From: an uncultured Christensenella sp.
GTDB lineage: Bacteria; Bacillota; Clostridia; Christensenellales; Borkfalkiaceae
NCBI GenBank assembly: GCA_910578765.1
Contig: CAJTRW010000006.1
Location: forward strand, 19,456-29,638
DNA: 10,183 nt
Reading direction: 5' to 3'
Position 1 is the first letter of the stretch, and each line of letters opens with the position of its first letter. The position numbers and the translations under genes are program-made. The notes under the pieces are model-generated. The model ran no database searches and was not told the DNA's origin. It was given only the letters and a program-made list of their open reading frames with translations. Shown here one piece after another: positions 1-5,411 of this stretch.

Positions 1-38
1 CGTTGTTGTCGGCGGCGCGTTGAATCGGTGCTTCGATA

Positions 39-764
39 TTAACCCGTTAAATCCTTTCTGAAATTTTCCATTATTCTGTTTTCTATGCGCGACACCTGCA
101 CCTGCGACACGCCAAGCATATTTGCGACTTCGTTCTGCGTCATGTCCCTGAAATACCTCAGCATTATTACCTTTCTGTCCCTTTCCGAAAGCCCCGCTAT
201 CGCCGTTTTAAGCTGTAATATTTCGATAAGATCTTCCTGCTTATCTTCTACGGGCAGTTTATCCAAAAGCTCTTGCGTCTTTTCGTCCTTATACTCGCCC
301 TGATTGTATATAGATACCGGCATGTGCGTGGAGCCCATTGTAAACACGACCTCGCTTTCCGGCATGTCGAATTTTTCACCTATCTGTTTTACGGTCGGCG
401 GCGCGCCGTGAACCACGGTGTATTCCTCAATAAAACAGTTAATTTGCTTTGCGGTGCTTTTGATTGCGCGCGAAACCTTGATACTGCCGTCGTCGCGCAT
501 GAACCTTTTTATTTCACCCGCTATCATCGGAACGGCATAAGTAGAAAAACGGACCCCGAAGCTTTCGTCAAATCCGTTTATGGCTTTTAATAGTCCCATG
601 CTTGCAAGCTGGTATAAATCGTCGTACTCTACCCCTTTACCGAGATACCGCCTTACTATGCTTTTTATCAGGTTACCGTTTTCGACAAGCAACGTTTCCT
701 TTGCCGACGCGTCCCCCTGTTTTGCCTTTCGTATCAAACAGTTAGTCTGTTCGACTTCAAGCAT
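39..764 (-). CDS. sigF: RNA polymerase sigma-F factor (forespore-specific)
   Basis: Sigma-70 family factor of the sporulation/general-stress branch; in the forespore it directs the first compartment-specific transcription after asymmetric division. The 241-residue product is slightly shorter than B. subtilis SigF (about 255). Region 2 spans about residues 28-97, with the diagnostic YDDLYQLASMGLLKA and RFSTYAVPMIAGEIKRFMRDD segments, the latter almost identical to the SigF/SigG core. Region 3 follows, then a region 4 helix-turn-helix at about 190-238 (LSERDRKVI, MTQNEVANMLGVSQVQVSR). I chose the ATG at 764 over an upstream in-frame TTG at 782: it is preceded by a GGAAG-type site, and its ATGCTTGA overlap of 8 nt with the spoIIAB stop is typical of translational coupling. 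It is the last gene of spoIIA here; the remaining 38 bases to the window edge contain no recognisable start. SigF is assigned rather than SigG because of the operon context. Confidence 0.96.
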   Translation of the reverse strand: MLEVEQTNCLIRKAKQGDASAKETLLVENGNLIKSIVRRYLGKGVEYDDLYQLASMGLLKAINGFDESFGVRFSTYAVPMIAGEIKRFMRDDGSIKVSRAIKSTAKQINCFIEEYTVVHGAPPTVKQIGEKFDMPESEVVFTMGSTHMPVSIYNQGEYKDEKTQELLDKLPVEDKQEDLIEILQLKTAIAGLSERDRKVIMLRYFRDMTQNEVANMLGVSQVQVSRIENRIMENFRKDLTG

Positions 765-1194
765 TCTCCACTTCCGCTTCAAAACTTTTGGACATATAAA
801 CCACCGTACCCTCGCCCTGTATGGAGTTAACGGAAAACTCGTCCATAAAAGTCTGCATTATGGTGAACCCCATACCCGAACGTTCGTCCGAAGGAAGCGT
901 CGTATAGAAAGGCTGTACGGCTTTTTGTATATCCGCAATGCCTTTGCCGGTGTCGCTTACCTTAATATGTAGTTCGTTTCCGTCGATTTCGCACTCTACG
1001 GTCACAAGTCCGAGATTGCCCTTATACGCATGCACCGTACAGTTGGTTACCGCCTCCGATACGGCGGTTTTTACGTCTGATAGAGCGGACAGCGACGGAT
1101 TTAATTCCAGACAGAACGCGGCTACGGCGTCGCGCGCAAAAGCCTGGTTTCTGGGAAGTGAATAAAATTGAAGCTTAAGATAATTTCTCATCAT
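757..1194 (-). CDS. spoIIAB: Anti-sigma F factor / serine kinase SpoIIAB
   Basis: GHKL-fold protein that holds SigF inactive and phosphorylates the antagonist SpoIIAA on serine. The 145-residue product matches the family length (about 146). Visible ATP-site motifs: N-box SEAVTN (residues 46-51, with Glu47 and Asn51), G1 box DTGKGI (81-86), and ATP-lid/G2 box RSGMGFTIM (105-113) followed by GEGT (127-130). Arg21 in FARDAVAAF corresponds to the arginine known in SpoIIAB to contact both SigF and SpoIIAA. Translation can start at either of two tandem ATGs (1194 or 1191); an AGAGGA site in the 15-nt gap after spoIIAA supports them. The 3' end overlaps sigF by 8 nt. Middle gene of the operon; no missing catalytic residue is seen. 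Confidence 0.96.
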   Translation of the reverse strand: MMRNYLKLQFYSLPRNQAFARDAVAAFCLELNPSLSALSDVKTAVSEAVTNCTVHAYKGNLGLVTVECEIDGNELHIKVSDTGKGIADIQKAVQPFYTTLPSDERSGMGFTIMQTFMDEFSVNSIQGEGTVVYMSKSFEAEVENA

Positions 1195-1209
1195 TTTTTT
1201 AATTCCTCT

Positions 1210-1521
1210 TTATTCCGCTTTGGGAATAAGCGAATATATTCCGCTTAAATTCAAAATTTTATCCGCGGCGAAATCGGGGTTCTGGATATAAAGCGGCACG
1301 GAAAGCTTAGACGCCTTTTTATACCTGCCTATAAGAAAACCTATACCTGTGGAGTCCATAAACGCCACGCCGGATAAGTTTATGACTATTTTTTGCGCGG
1401 ACGCGTTTTCCTCGATAAGACTGTCGCATTTCGCGCGGGCGGTCTGTGCGGAACACTCGTCCATTTCACCCGAAAGATTTATATATAATATTTTATCGCA
1501 CAAATATCCGGTAACAGTCAT
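1210..1521 (-). CDS. spoIIAA: Anti-anti-sigma F factor SpoIIAA (STAS domain)
   Basis: Single STAS-domain protein (103 residues) whose dephosphorylated form binds SpoIIAB and frees SigF. The phosphorylation site is visible as FMDSTGIGFLIGRYK, with Ser57 corresponding to Ser58 of B. subtilis in FMDSSGLG. The N-terminal beta-strand segment and GEMDECSAQTA helix also fit the family. The start chosen is the ATG at 1521, with an AAGGAG site 8 nt upstream; a TTG two codons earlier (1527) is in frame but lies too close to that site. First gene of the spoIIA operon. Length is slightly below the B. subtilis protein (117) because of a shorter C-terminus. Confidence 0.95.
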   Translation of the reverse strand: MTVTGYLCDKILYINLSGEMDECSAQTARAKCDSLIEENASAQKIVINLSGVAFMDSTGIGFLIGRYKKASKLSVPLYIQNPDFAADKILNLSGIYSLIPKAE

Positions 1522-1551
1522 AGTCAACGCTCCTTACGTATACCCGATAAT

Positions 1552-1579
1552 ATAATAAAGCGCGTAAGTAAAAATGTAA
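1552..1579 (-). promoter_or_regulatory. Candidate spoIIA promoter
   Basis: Reading the minus strand upstream of spoIIAA, TTACAT (1579-1574) and TATTAT (1557-1552) are separated by 16 bp, giving a tolerable sigma-A-like promoter about 30 bp before the start codon. In Bacillus this operon is driven by sigma-H; I looked for an AGGAATT/GAAT pair and found no convincing one, so the true sigma factor is undecided. Confidence 0.25.
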
Positions 1580-1658
1580 CTTATGCGCGAAAAATTTGTT
1601 GTTTTGTAAATAAATTACTCTACACGCCTCAACAGTAAACTTTATTGCGATTTATACG

Positions 1659-1687
1659 TTGACAAATTTTCACCTTAGCAATATAAT
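1659..1687 (+). promoter_or_regulatory. Consensus sigma-A promoter for the LRR gene
   Basis: TTGACA (1659-1664), a 17-bp spacer and TATAAT (1682-1687) match the sigma-A consensus exactly. The start of transcription should be near 1694, leaving a leader of only about a dozen bases that consists essentially of the AGAGG ribosome binding site (1695-1699). Confidence 0.85.
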
Positions 1688-1705
1688 CAAGCAAAGAGGT
1701 CTTAT

Positions 1706-2524
1706 ATGGAAGATTTGGAAAAAACCGAAGATATGGCAAATTATACGATTGAGGACGGAGTTTTAACTTTTTTCGACGAATACAGCATTGCAGACGAGTT
1801 AATCATTCCCGACGGAGTAAAAAAAATAAACGGAGACGCGATTGTCAGCAGTCTTTTGAAAGCGCGCTCGGTAATAATTCCCGAAGGCGTGGAAGAAATC
1901 GGCGAAGCGGCGTTTCTCGATTGCGAATCTATCGAACACGTCGTCCTGCCCTCCACTTTGAAATACATAGGACAGGCGGCTTTTATGGATTGCTTTAATC
2001 TTGAAACGGCGCAAATCCCCGTCGGTTGCAGCGTAGGTGACAGCGCTTTCGGAAGCTGTCATAAGCTGACGGACGCCGACGTCCAAAACGCCTCTTTTAT
2101 CGGGGAAAACGCGTTTTGTTTTTGCGAAAGCCTGCAAAACGCAAATATAGCGGAAGGCATCGAAACCGTGCCGGACTTCGCTTTTTCCTACTGCATAAGT
2201 CTGACCGGTCTTTCCCTGCCGCACAGTCTGAAAAATATAGGCATTTCGGCATTCGGCAACTGTAATATGCTTACGGAAGTAATTCTTCACGACGGGTTGG
2301 AGAGGATTGAAAATTACGCGTTTGAAAAATGTACCTCTCTGCGCGAAATAGTTTTACCGAAAGGTATAAAGTTCGTCGGTAAAAGAGTCTTTTCGGGTTG
2401 CAAAAATATAACTGTTTACTGCGAAGAATATTCCAAACCCGAGGGCTGGGACAATAATTGGAACGTGACGGGCGGACTTTTCATAAAGAAGCGTTGCCGC
2501 GTCGTCTGGGGTTGGAAAAATTAA
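1706..2524 (+). CDS. BspA-type leucine-rich repeat protein, no signal peptide
   Basis: 272-residue protein made almost entirely of BspA/TpLRR (LRR_5) repeats of about 22-23 residues. Repeat units show the pattern 'IPxGVxxIGxxAFxxCxSLxxVxLP' between residues 32 and 235, for example around VIIPEGVEEIGEAAFLDC and VILHDGLERIENYAFEKC. A short C-terminal tail with KPEGWDNNWN resembles the end of many Firmicute LRR_5 proteins. Such repeats make a curved binding scaffold; the ligand cannot be told. The N-terminus (MEDLEKTEDMANYTI) is acidic and has no signal peptide or lipobox, and there is no membrane segment or sortase motif, so it is predicted to be cytoplasmic, unlike secreted BspA. ATG at 1706 has AGAGG six bases upstream and an exact consensus promoter. 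It diverges from spoIIA with a 184-bp gap. Confidence 0.85.
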   Translation: MEDLEKTEDMANYTIEDGVLTFFDEYSIADELIIPDGVKKINGDAIVSSLLKARSVIIPEGVEEIGEAAFLDCESIEHVVLPSTLKYIGQAAFMDCFNLETAQIPVGCSVGDSAFGSCHKLTDADVQNASFIGENAFCFCESLQNANIAEGIETVPDFAFSYCISLTGLSLPHSLKNIGISAFGNCNMLTEVILHDGLERIENYAFEKCTSLREIVLPKGIKFVGKRVFSGCKNITVYCEEYSKPEGWDNNWNVTGGLFIKKRCRVVWGWKN

Positions 2525-2597
2525 GCCGAATGCGACGCCGCCTTTTTAAAAGCGCTTGAAAGTTTTTAAAATATAATAAAATACGTCAAAAAAACAC

Positions 2598-2626
2598 TTG
2601 ACAAAATTTTACGCGTATATTATTAT
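2598..2626 (+). promoter_or_regulatory. Promoter of the tRNA operon
   Basis: TTGACA (2598-2603), 17-bp spacer, TATTAT (2621-2626). Transcription should start near 2633. The leader contains a GCGGC/GCCGC hairpin (2640-2644 with 2651-2655) before tRNA-Ile, plausibly a processing structure. Confidence 0.75.
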
Positions 2627-2664
2627 ATGTAAGCATTGTGCGGCGTATAAGCCGCTTGTTTTGA

Positions 2665-2741
2665 GGGCCTTTAGCTCAGTTGGTTAGAGCGGTCGGCTCA
2701 TAACCGATTGGTCCGCGGTTCGAGTCCGTGAAGGCCCACCA
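2665..2741 (+). tRNA. tRNA-Ile(CAT), probable lysidine-modified tRNA-Ile2
   Basis: 77-nt cloverleaf: acceptor GGGCCTT/AAGGCCC fully paired, D-arm GCTC/GAGC, anticodon stem GTCGG/CCGAT with one G-U pair, loop CTCATAA, T-arm CGCGG/CCGTG with one G-U pair, encoded CCA. The CAT anticodon alone could mean Met, but the CTCATAA loop and overall body resemble Bacillus tRNA-Ile2, which is converted by TilS to read AUA. First gene of a five-tRNA operon. Confidence 0.85.
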
Positions 2742-2761
2742 AAAAAGTTTTTCATACGCAT

Positions 2762-2790
2762 GCGGTCGGCTTATAACCGATAACGCGGTT
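2762..2790 (+). pseudogene. Partial tRNA-Ile(CAT) copy (anticodon arm and start of T-arm)
   Basis: 2762-2781 matches 2689-2708 of the adjacent tRNA-Ile at 19 of 20 positions (C2699 becomes T2772, making the loop CTTATAA), and the match resumes at CGCGGTT (2784-2790) after a 3-nt deletion. Acceptor stem and D-arm are absent, so it cannot be a functional tRNA. It lies in the tRNA-Ile to tRNA-Asp spacer and would be co-transcribed. Confidence 0.7.
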
Positions 2791-2822
2791 ATTTCACACC
2801 ACCCCCTTTAAGTTAATTATTT

Positions 2823-2899
2823 GGCCCGATAGCTCAGTTGGTTAGAGCGCCAGCCTGTCACGCTGGAGGTCGACGGTTCGAGCCCGTTTCGGGTCGCCA
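2823..2899 (+). tRNA. tRNA-Asp(GTC)
   Basis: 77-nt cloverleaf: acceptor GGCCCGA/TCGGGTC with one G-U, D-arm GCTC/GAGC, anticodon stem CCAGC/GCTGG, loop CTGTCAC (GTC), T-arm GACGG/CCGTT with one G-U, G discriminator and encoded CCA. Second gene of the tRNA operon; all helices are intact. Confidence 0.95.
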
Positions 2900-2926
2900 T
2901 TATTTTAAACGCCGAAAGGCGTAAAC

Positions 2927-3002
2927 GCCTTGGTAGCTCAGTTGGTAGAGCGCCGGACTGAAAATCCGTATGTCGGCGGTTCGATTCCACCCCAAGGCAC
3001 CA
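2927..3002 (+). tRNA. tRNA-Phe(GAA), with two helix mismatches
   Basis: 76-nt cloverleaf: acceptor GCCTTGG/CCAAGGC perfect, D-arm GCTC/GAGC, loop CTGAAAA (GAA), encoded CCA. Two non-pairs are visible: C27 opposite U43 in the anticodon stem (CCGGA/TCCGT) and C51 opposite A63 in the T-arm (GGCGG/CCACC). An ACGCC-GAAA-GGCGT hairpin (2909-2922) lies just before it in the spacer. Confidence 0.92.
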
Positions 3003-3017
3003 CCCTTTACGGGAGAT

Positions 3018-3093
3018 GCTGGTGTAGCTCAATTGGCAGAGCAGCTGATTTGTAATCAGCAGGTTGTGGGTTCGATTCCAATCACCAGCTCCA
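3018..3093 (+). tRNA. tRNA-Thr(TGT), with one T-arm mismatch
   Basis: 76-nt cloverleaf: acceptor GCTGGTG/CACCAGC perfect, D-arm GCTC/GAGC, anticodon stem GCTGA/TCAGC, loop TTTGTAA (TGT), encoded CCA. T-arm GTGGG/CCAAT has G51 opposite A63 and one G-U. It is followed by a perfect TTACCCCG/CGGGGTAA inverted repeat (3097-3104 with 3115-3122) that lacks a T-run and so is a spacer hairpin, not a terminator. Confidence 0.93.
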
Positions 3094-3134
3094 GCATTAC
3101 CCCGCCTGACCTGACGGGGTAAAAAACTAAATAC

Positions 3135-3219
3135 GGGCGGATTGCAGAGTGGCCAAATGCATCAGACTGTAAATCTGACGTCTCCGACTTCGGTGGTTCG
3201 AATCCACCTCCTCCCACCA
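3135..3219 (+). tRNA. tRNA-Tyr(GTA), class II, one acceptor mismatch
   Basis: 85-nt class II tRNA: anticodon stem TCAGA/TCTGA, loop CTGTAAA (GTA), long variable arm with GTC/GAC stem, T-arm GGTGG/CCACC, encoded CCA. Acceptor GGGCGGA/TCCTCCC has C4 opposite U69; the other six pairs are good. Last tRNA of the operon; its final six bases begin the 86-bp repeat. Confidence 0.93.
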
Positions 3220-3299
3220 CTATCGTTAAAGTACGAACCGTAACGGTTCGTACTTTTTCATTTATTTAAGTTTTATCAAGCACCCGCCACAGTGCCATT
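3214..3299 (+). repeat. 86-bp direct repeat, copy 1 (tRNA-Tyr end plus terminator)
   Basis: Matches 4032-4117 at 84 of 86 positions (differences at 3243/4061 A to G and 3264/4082 A to G), offset 818 bp. It begins in the last six bases of tRNA-Tyr (CCACCA), contains the whole terminator hairpin, and ends at a GCAC/GTGC-containing stretch. Both edges are sharp. Confidence 0.95.
3228..3258 (+). terminator. Intrinsic terminator of the tRNA operon
   Basis: Perfect 13-bp stem AAAGTACGAACCG/CGGTTCGTACTTT with a TAA loop, running into a T-tract (3254-3258). It is part of repeat copy 1. Confidence 0.92.
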
Positions 3300-3323
3300 T
3301 TAAAATTTGACAATGTTAGATAG

Positions 3324-3352
3324 TTGAAAATTTGTATCGGTTGTGCTATAAT
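3324..3352 (+). promoter_or_regulatory. Extended -10 sigma-A promoter for the cassette gene
   Basis: TTGAAA (3324-3329), 17-bp spacer ending in TGC, TATAAT (3347-3352). The TGnTATAAT form is an extended -10. It lies just after repeat copy 1, so the cassette gene carries its own promoter. Confidence 0.8.
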
Positions 3353-3383
3353 AAATATACTATTAACACATAAGAGGTAAACT

Positions 3384-4004
3384 ATGAAAAAATGTCCTGT
3401 TTGCGGTTCCGAAAATATTTATGGAAACGGCGATTTAATTTATGCGGGTGTCAATCGTATACCAATAGAAGGTTTTACTTGTGTCGATTGCGGATACGTA
3501 ATGCTTTTTTCTCCTAAATTAGCGCAAGAGGGTAAGAAATCAATTGGTTTTAACGACTATTTAAAAAATAAGTTTACTTTAATTAACGAAATTTTAGATA
3601 AAAATTTCCCTGATAAAACAAAACCTGATGCTTATAAATTAAATTCTCTCAATAAGCAGCTATTGGCGGTAACAAAAGTTATTTACGATGAAAACCAAAC
3701 GGTGAAAGCCGTAAAAGAAGCTCAGCAACAAAAGAAAGAATTAGAAGAGCAAATTAACGCAGAGCATAATATTATTAATGAACAAACAGAATATTTAGAA
3801 AAAATTGCAGAGATTAAGCGCATATTTTCGGTTAACGGATGTAAAGAACTTCTTCCTTGCAATAGTCCTGCAAGGGCAGATGTATACGAAACTCATATCA
3901 AGCAGTGTTTGGATAAATTCTGCGAGCAACTGTATAGCGCAACCAGACTTTATCAAGTGTATACGCTAATTGAGCAACTCAAACGTGATTTAAAAAGAAT
4001 GTAA
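3384..4004 (+). CDS. Zinc-ribbon / coiled-coil protein of unknown function (repeat-flanked)
   Basis: I do not recognise this 206-residue protein. The N-terminus carries a four-cysteine zinc ribbon: C4-P-V-C7 and C33-V-D-C36 with 25 residues between, followed by GYVMLF, a shape common in nucleic-acid or protein-binding ribbons. Residues about 100-145 are rich in K, E and Q with heptad-like spacing (QQQKKELEEQINAEHN), suggesting a coiled coil; the C-terminus is helical and basic (LKRDLKRM). No membrane segment or signal peptide. ATG at 3384 has AAGAGG six bases upstream and a strong extended -10 promoter. Codons are visibly more AT-rich (TTA, AAT, TTT) than in spoIIA or comEC, and the gene sits between 86-bp direct repeats next to tRNA-Tyr, so acquisition as a unit is likely. 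The downstream repeat copy supplies its terminator. A transcriptional regulator or scaffold role is possible but unproven. Confidence 0.8.
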   Translation: MKKCPVCGSENIYGNGDLIYAGVNRIPIEGFTCVDCGYVMLFSPKLAQEGKKSIGFNDYLKNKFTLINEILDKNFPDKTKPDAYKLNSLNKQLLAVTKVIYDENQTVKAVKEAQQQKKELEEQINAEHNIINEQTEYLEKIAEIKRIFSVNGCKELLPCNSPARADVYETHIKQCLDKFCEQLYSATRLYQVYTLIEQLKRDLKRM

Positions 4005-4031
4005 TAAAATTCGTTTTACGTTACATATTCT

Positions 4032-4117
4032 CCACCACTATCGTTAAAGTACGAACCGTAGCGGTTCGTACTTTTTCATTTGTTTAAGTTTTATCAAGCA
4101 CCCGCCACAGTGCCATT
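4032..4117 (+). repeat. 86-bp direct repeat, copy 2
   Basis: Second copy of 3214-3299 (84 of 86 identical). It starts with CCACCA without the rest of a tRNA gene and ends at 4117, after which the sequence differs completely from that following copy 1. With copy 1 it brackets the 3384-4004 gene. Confidence 0.95.
4046..4076 (+). terminator. Intrinsic terminator of the cassette gene
   Basis: Same 13-bp stem as 3228-3258 with loop TAG instead of TAA, then a T-tract. It lies about 40 nt after the cassette gene stop and should end its transcript. Confidence 0.9.
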
Positions 4118-4309
4118 GCTAATTTATTTTCAAAGTGATTTCGGACTACTTGCCATTTTCAAAACAGTTTGCTAAAATAACTGTATAATATAATAATTCG
4201 CAACGATATTATCAAATACTGTCTTGATAATGTGCCCGATACGGAAAGCAACATGTAAAGGACGCTTAACCGCTTTTTAAACAAAAAATAAATTACGAAA
4301 TAAATAAAA
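4118..4309 (+). other. AT-rich spacer before the isochorismatase-like gene
   Basis: With repeat copy 2, this makes a 305-nt stretch without a gene (4005-4309). The spacer is AT-rich and contains TATAAT-like boxes around 4184-4194 but no well-spaced -35 element, so the promoter of the next gene cannot be placed with confidence. The only open frame (60 codons, minus strand, 4159-4341) has no ribosome binding site and looks incidental. Confidence 0.5.
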
Positions 4310-4795
4310 ATGCAAAATAAAGTTCTGGTCGTAATAGACATTCAAAACGACATTACAAAAAATTACAAAGAAATAATACATAACATAAACGCCGCCATTG
4401 ATTGGGCTGTCCGTAACGAAATACATGTTGTTTATATCAAACACAACAATTTGTCTGCCGGCACAAGAACGTTTAAGCCCGATACCCGCGGAGCCGAATT
4501 GGTAGCCGATTTAAAAATAGCGTCGCAGAATATTTTTGTAAAAAGCAAGGGCAACGCGTTGACAAGCGAAGATTTTGCCGACTTTATAAGCTTAAACGGT
4601 ATTAACGAGTTTTACATTACGGGCGCCGACGCCGTAGCTTGCGTTAAGTCAACTTGCTACAATATGGCAAAGAACGGTTATACCGTTCACGTACTGTCCG
4701 ATTGCATTACAAGTTACGACAAAAAGAAAATTCCGGAAATGTTAGACTACTATCAACGCAACGGTTGCATTATAGAAAATTCTGATCTGTTATAG
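4310..4795 (+). CDS. Isochorismatase-like cysteine hydrolase
   Basis: 161-residue single-domain member of the isochorismatase/nicotinamidase superfamily, which cleaves amide or enol-ether bonds in small molecules with an Asp-Lys-Cys triad. Visible elements: LVVIDIQND at the N-terminus with the catalytic Asp10; a conserved lysine (Lys78 or Lys80) in IFVKSKGNAL; GADAVACVKST with Cys111 as probable nucleophile in the position of the family 'TDxCV' motif; and VLSDCITS (Asp131) near the end. At 161 residues it is shorter than nicotinamidases (about 180-210) and lacks an obvious nicotinamidase metal site, so the substrate is not assigned. The start is fixed by the standard N-terminal strand and an in-frame stop at 4301, yet no clear Shine-Dalgarno precedes it, only A-rich sequence. 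It appears monocistronic. Cytoplasmic. Confidence 0.85.
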   Translation: MQNKVLVVIDIQNDITKNYKEIIHNINAAIDWAVRNEIHVVYIKHNNLSAGTRTFKPDTRGAELVADLKIASQNIFVKSKGNALTSEDFADFISLNGINEFYITGADAVACVKSTCYNMAKNGYTVHVLSDCITSYDKKKIPEMLDYYQRNGCIIENSDLL

Positions 4796-4892
4796 TATTT
4801 TTATTGCGCTTACGTCGGCGGCTTACCGACTAACCCTACAACGGTTTGTCGGAAATTACCATAAAATTTTAAACGGACAAAACGTAATTTTC

Positions 4893-4921
4893 TTGACAAT
4901 GACAAAATAGTATAATATAGT
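4893..4921 (+). promoter_or_regulatory. Sigma-A promoter for the zinc-ribbon membrane gene
   Basis: TTGACA (4893-4898), 17-bp spacer, TATAGT (4916-4921). A better -10 match, TATAAT at 4911, is only 12 bp from the -35 and is therefore less likely to be used. Transcription should start near 4928, just ahead of the AGGAG site (4934-4938). Confidence 0.7.
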
Positions 4922-4945
4922 TATAAAAAAAATAGGAGCATTTAT

Positions 4946-5266
4946 ATGAAATATTGCACTCACTGCGGCGCAGAGATAGATGACAAAGCCGTATTATGCA
5001 CAAAGTGCGGCTGCGCCGTCGGCGAAATCAAGTCGGATACCGAGTCCTCAACGCTGAAAACCGTATCCAAAATTTTTATGATTATCGGTTGCGTTTTAAG
5101 CGCTTTCTATTTCCTGATACCACTCTGCTGGACTATTCCCATGACGATATACTACTGCCGCGCACTCAAAGAAAACAGACCCGTAGGCACGGCTTTCAAG
5201 GTTTGCTCTTTGCTTTTCGTAAGCTTGGTTTCGGGAATTATAATGCTTTGCGACAATGAACGTTAA
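4946..5266 (+). CDS. Zinc-ribbon domain membrane protein
   Basis: 106-residue protein with an N-terminal zinc ribbon, CTHC (Cys4, Cys7) and CTKC (Cys18, Cys21) with the typical 'YCTHCGAEIDDKAVLCTKCG' arrangement, a short polar linker (residues 28-38), then hydrophobic segments at about 43-70 (possibly one long or two close helices) and 84-102. A charged loop RALKENRPVG separates them. This ribbon-plus-membrane-helices architecture is common and uncharacterised in gut Clostridia; the ribbon probably faces the cytoplasm and may recruit a partner. ATG at 4946 follows AGGAG by 7 nt and has its own promoter; a strong terminator follows, so it is monocistronic. No function is assigned. Confidence 0.85.
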   Translation: MKYCTHCGAEIDDKAVLCTKCGCAVGEIKSDTESSTLKTVSKIFMIIGCVLSAFYFLIPLCWTIPMTIYYCRALKENRPVGTAFKVCSLLFVSLVSGIIMLCDNER

Positions 5267-5280
5267 TTATGTTTAAACTT

Positions 5281-5313
5281 ACGGCGGAATTAAAATTCCG
5301 CCGTTATTTTTTT
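5281..5313 (+). terminator. Intrinsic terminator after the zinc-ribbon membrane gene
   Basis: 10-bp stem ACGGCGGAAT/ATTCCGCCGT with a TAAA loop (5281-5304), followed by TA and a seven-T tract to 5313, 14 nt after the stop codon. Confidence 0.9.
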
Positions 5314-5317
5314 GCGC

Positions 5318-5346
5318 TTGAAAAAATTTTCCCGCTGTGATATAAT
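5318..5346 (+). promoter_or_regulatory. Extended -10 promoter for the 5412 gene
   Basis: TTGAAA (5318-5323), 17-bp spacer ending TGA, TATAAT (5341-5346), giving an extended -10. It begins directly after the preceding terminator; the predicted leader is about 60 nt. Confidence 0.8.
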
Positions 5347-5411
5347 GCTTTCGGAAACGCCGAGCTTACACGCGACGTCCTACATAATAAAGGTTTAAAT
5401 AGGAATTTACA

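Noticed and set aside
1799..2290. 163-codon minus-strand frame inside the LRR gene
   Set aside because: The plus frame shows regular LRR repeats and full expression signals; the minus frame is an antisense shadow.
2817..3032. Minus-strand 71-codon frame across tRNA-Asp and tRNA-Phe
   Set aside because: It is the antisense of two tRNA genes, a well-known source of spurious proteins, and has no expression signal of its own.
3266..3298. Ten-codon minus-strand frame (MALWRVLDKT) within the 86-bp repeat, intact in both copies (also 4084-4116)
   Set aside because: No ribosome binding site or promoter; with 84 of 86 bases identical, preservation in both copies carries no evidence of coding.
4159..4341. 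60-codon hydrophobic minus-strand frame before the isochorismatase-like gene
   Set aside because: AT-rich spacer translates to I, L, F and Y by composition; no ribosome binding site, and it overlaps the start of a real gene.
4814..4852. GTCGG / CCGAC / GTCGG triple that can form alternative hairpins after the isochorismatase-like gene
   Set aside because: Only 5-bp stems with no T-tract, and it lies upstream of the next promoter, so neither a terminator nor a riboswitch can be supported.
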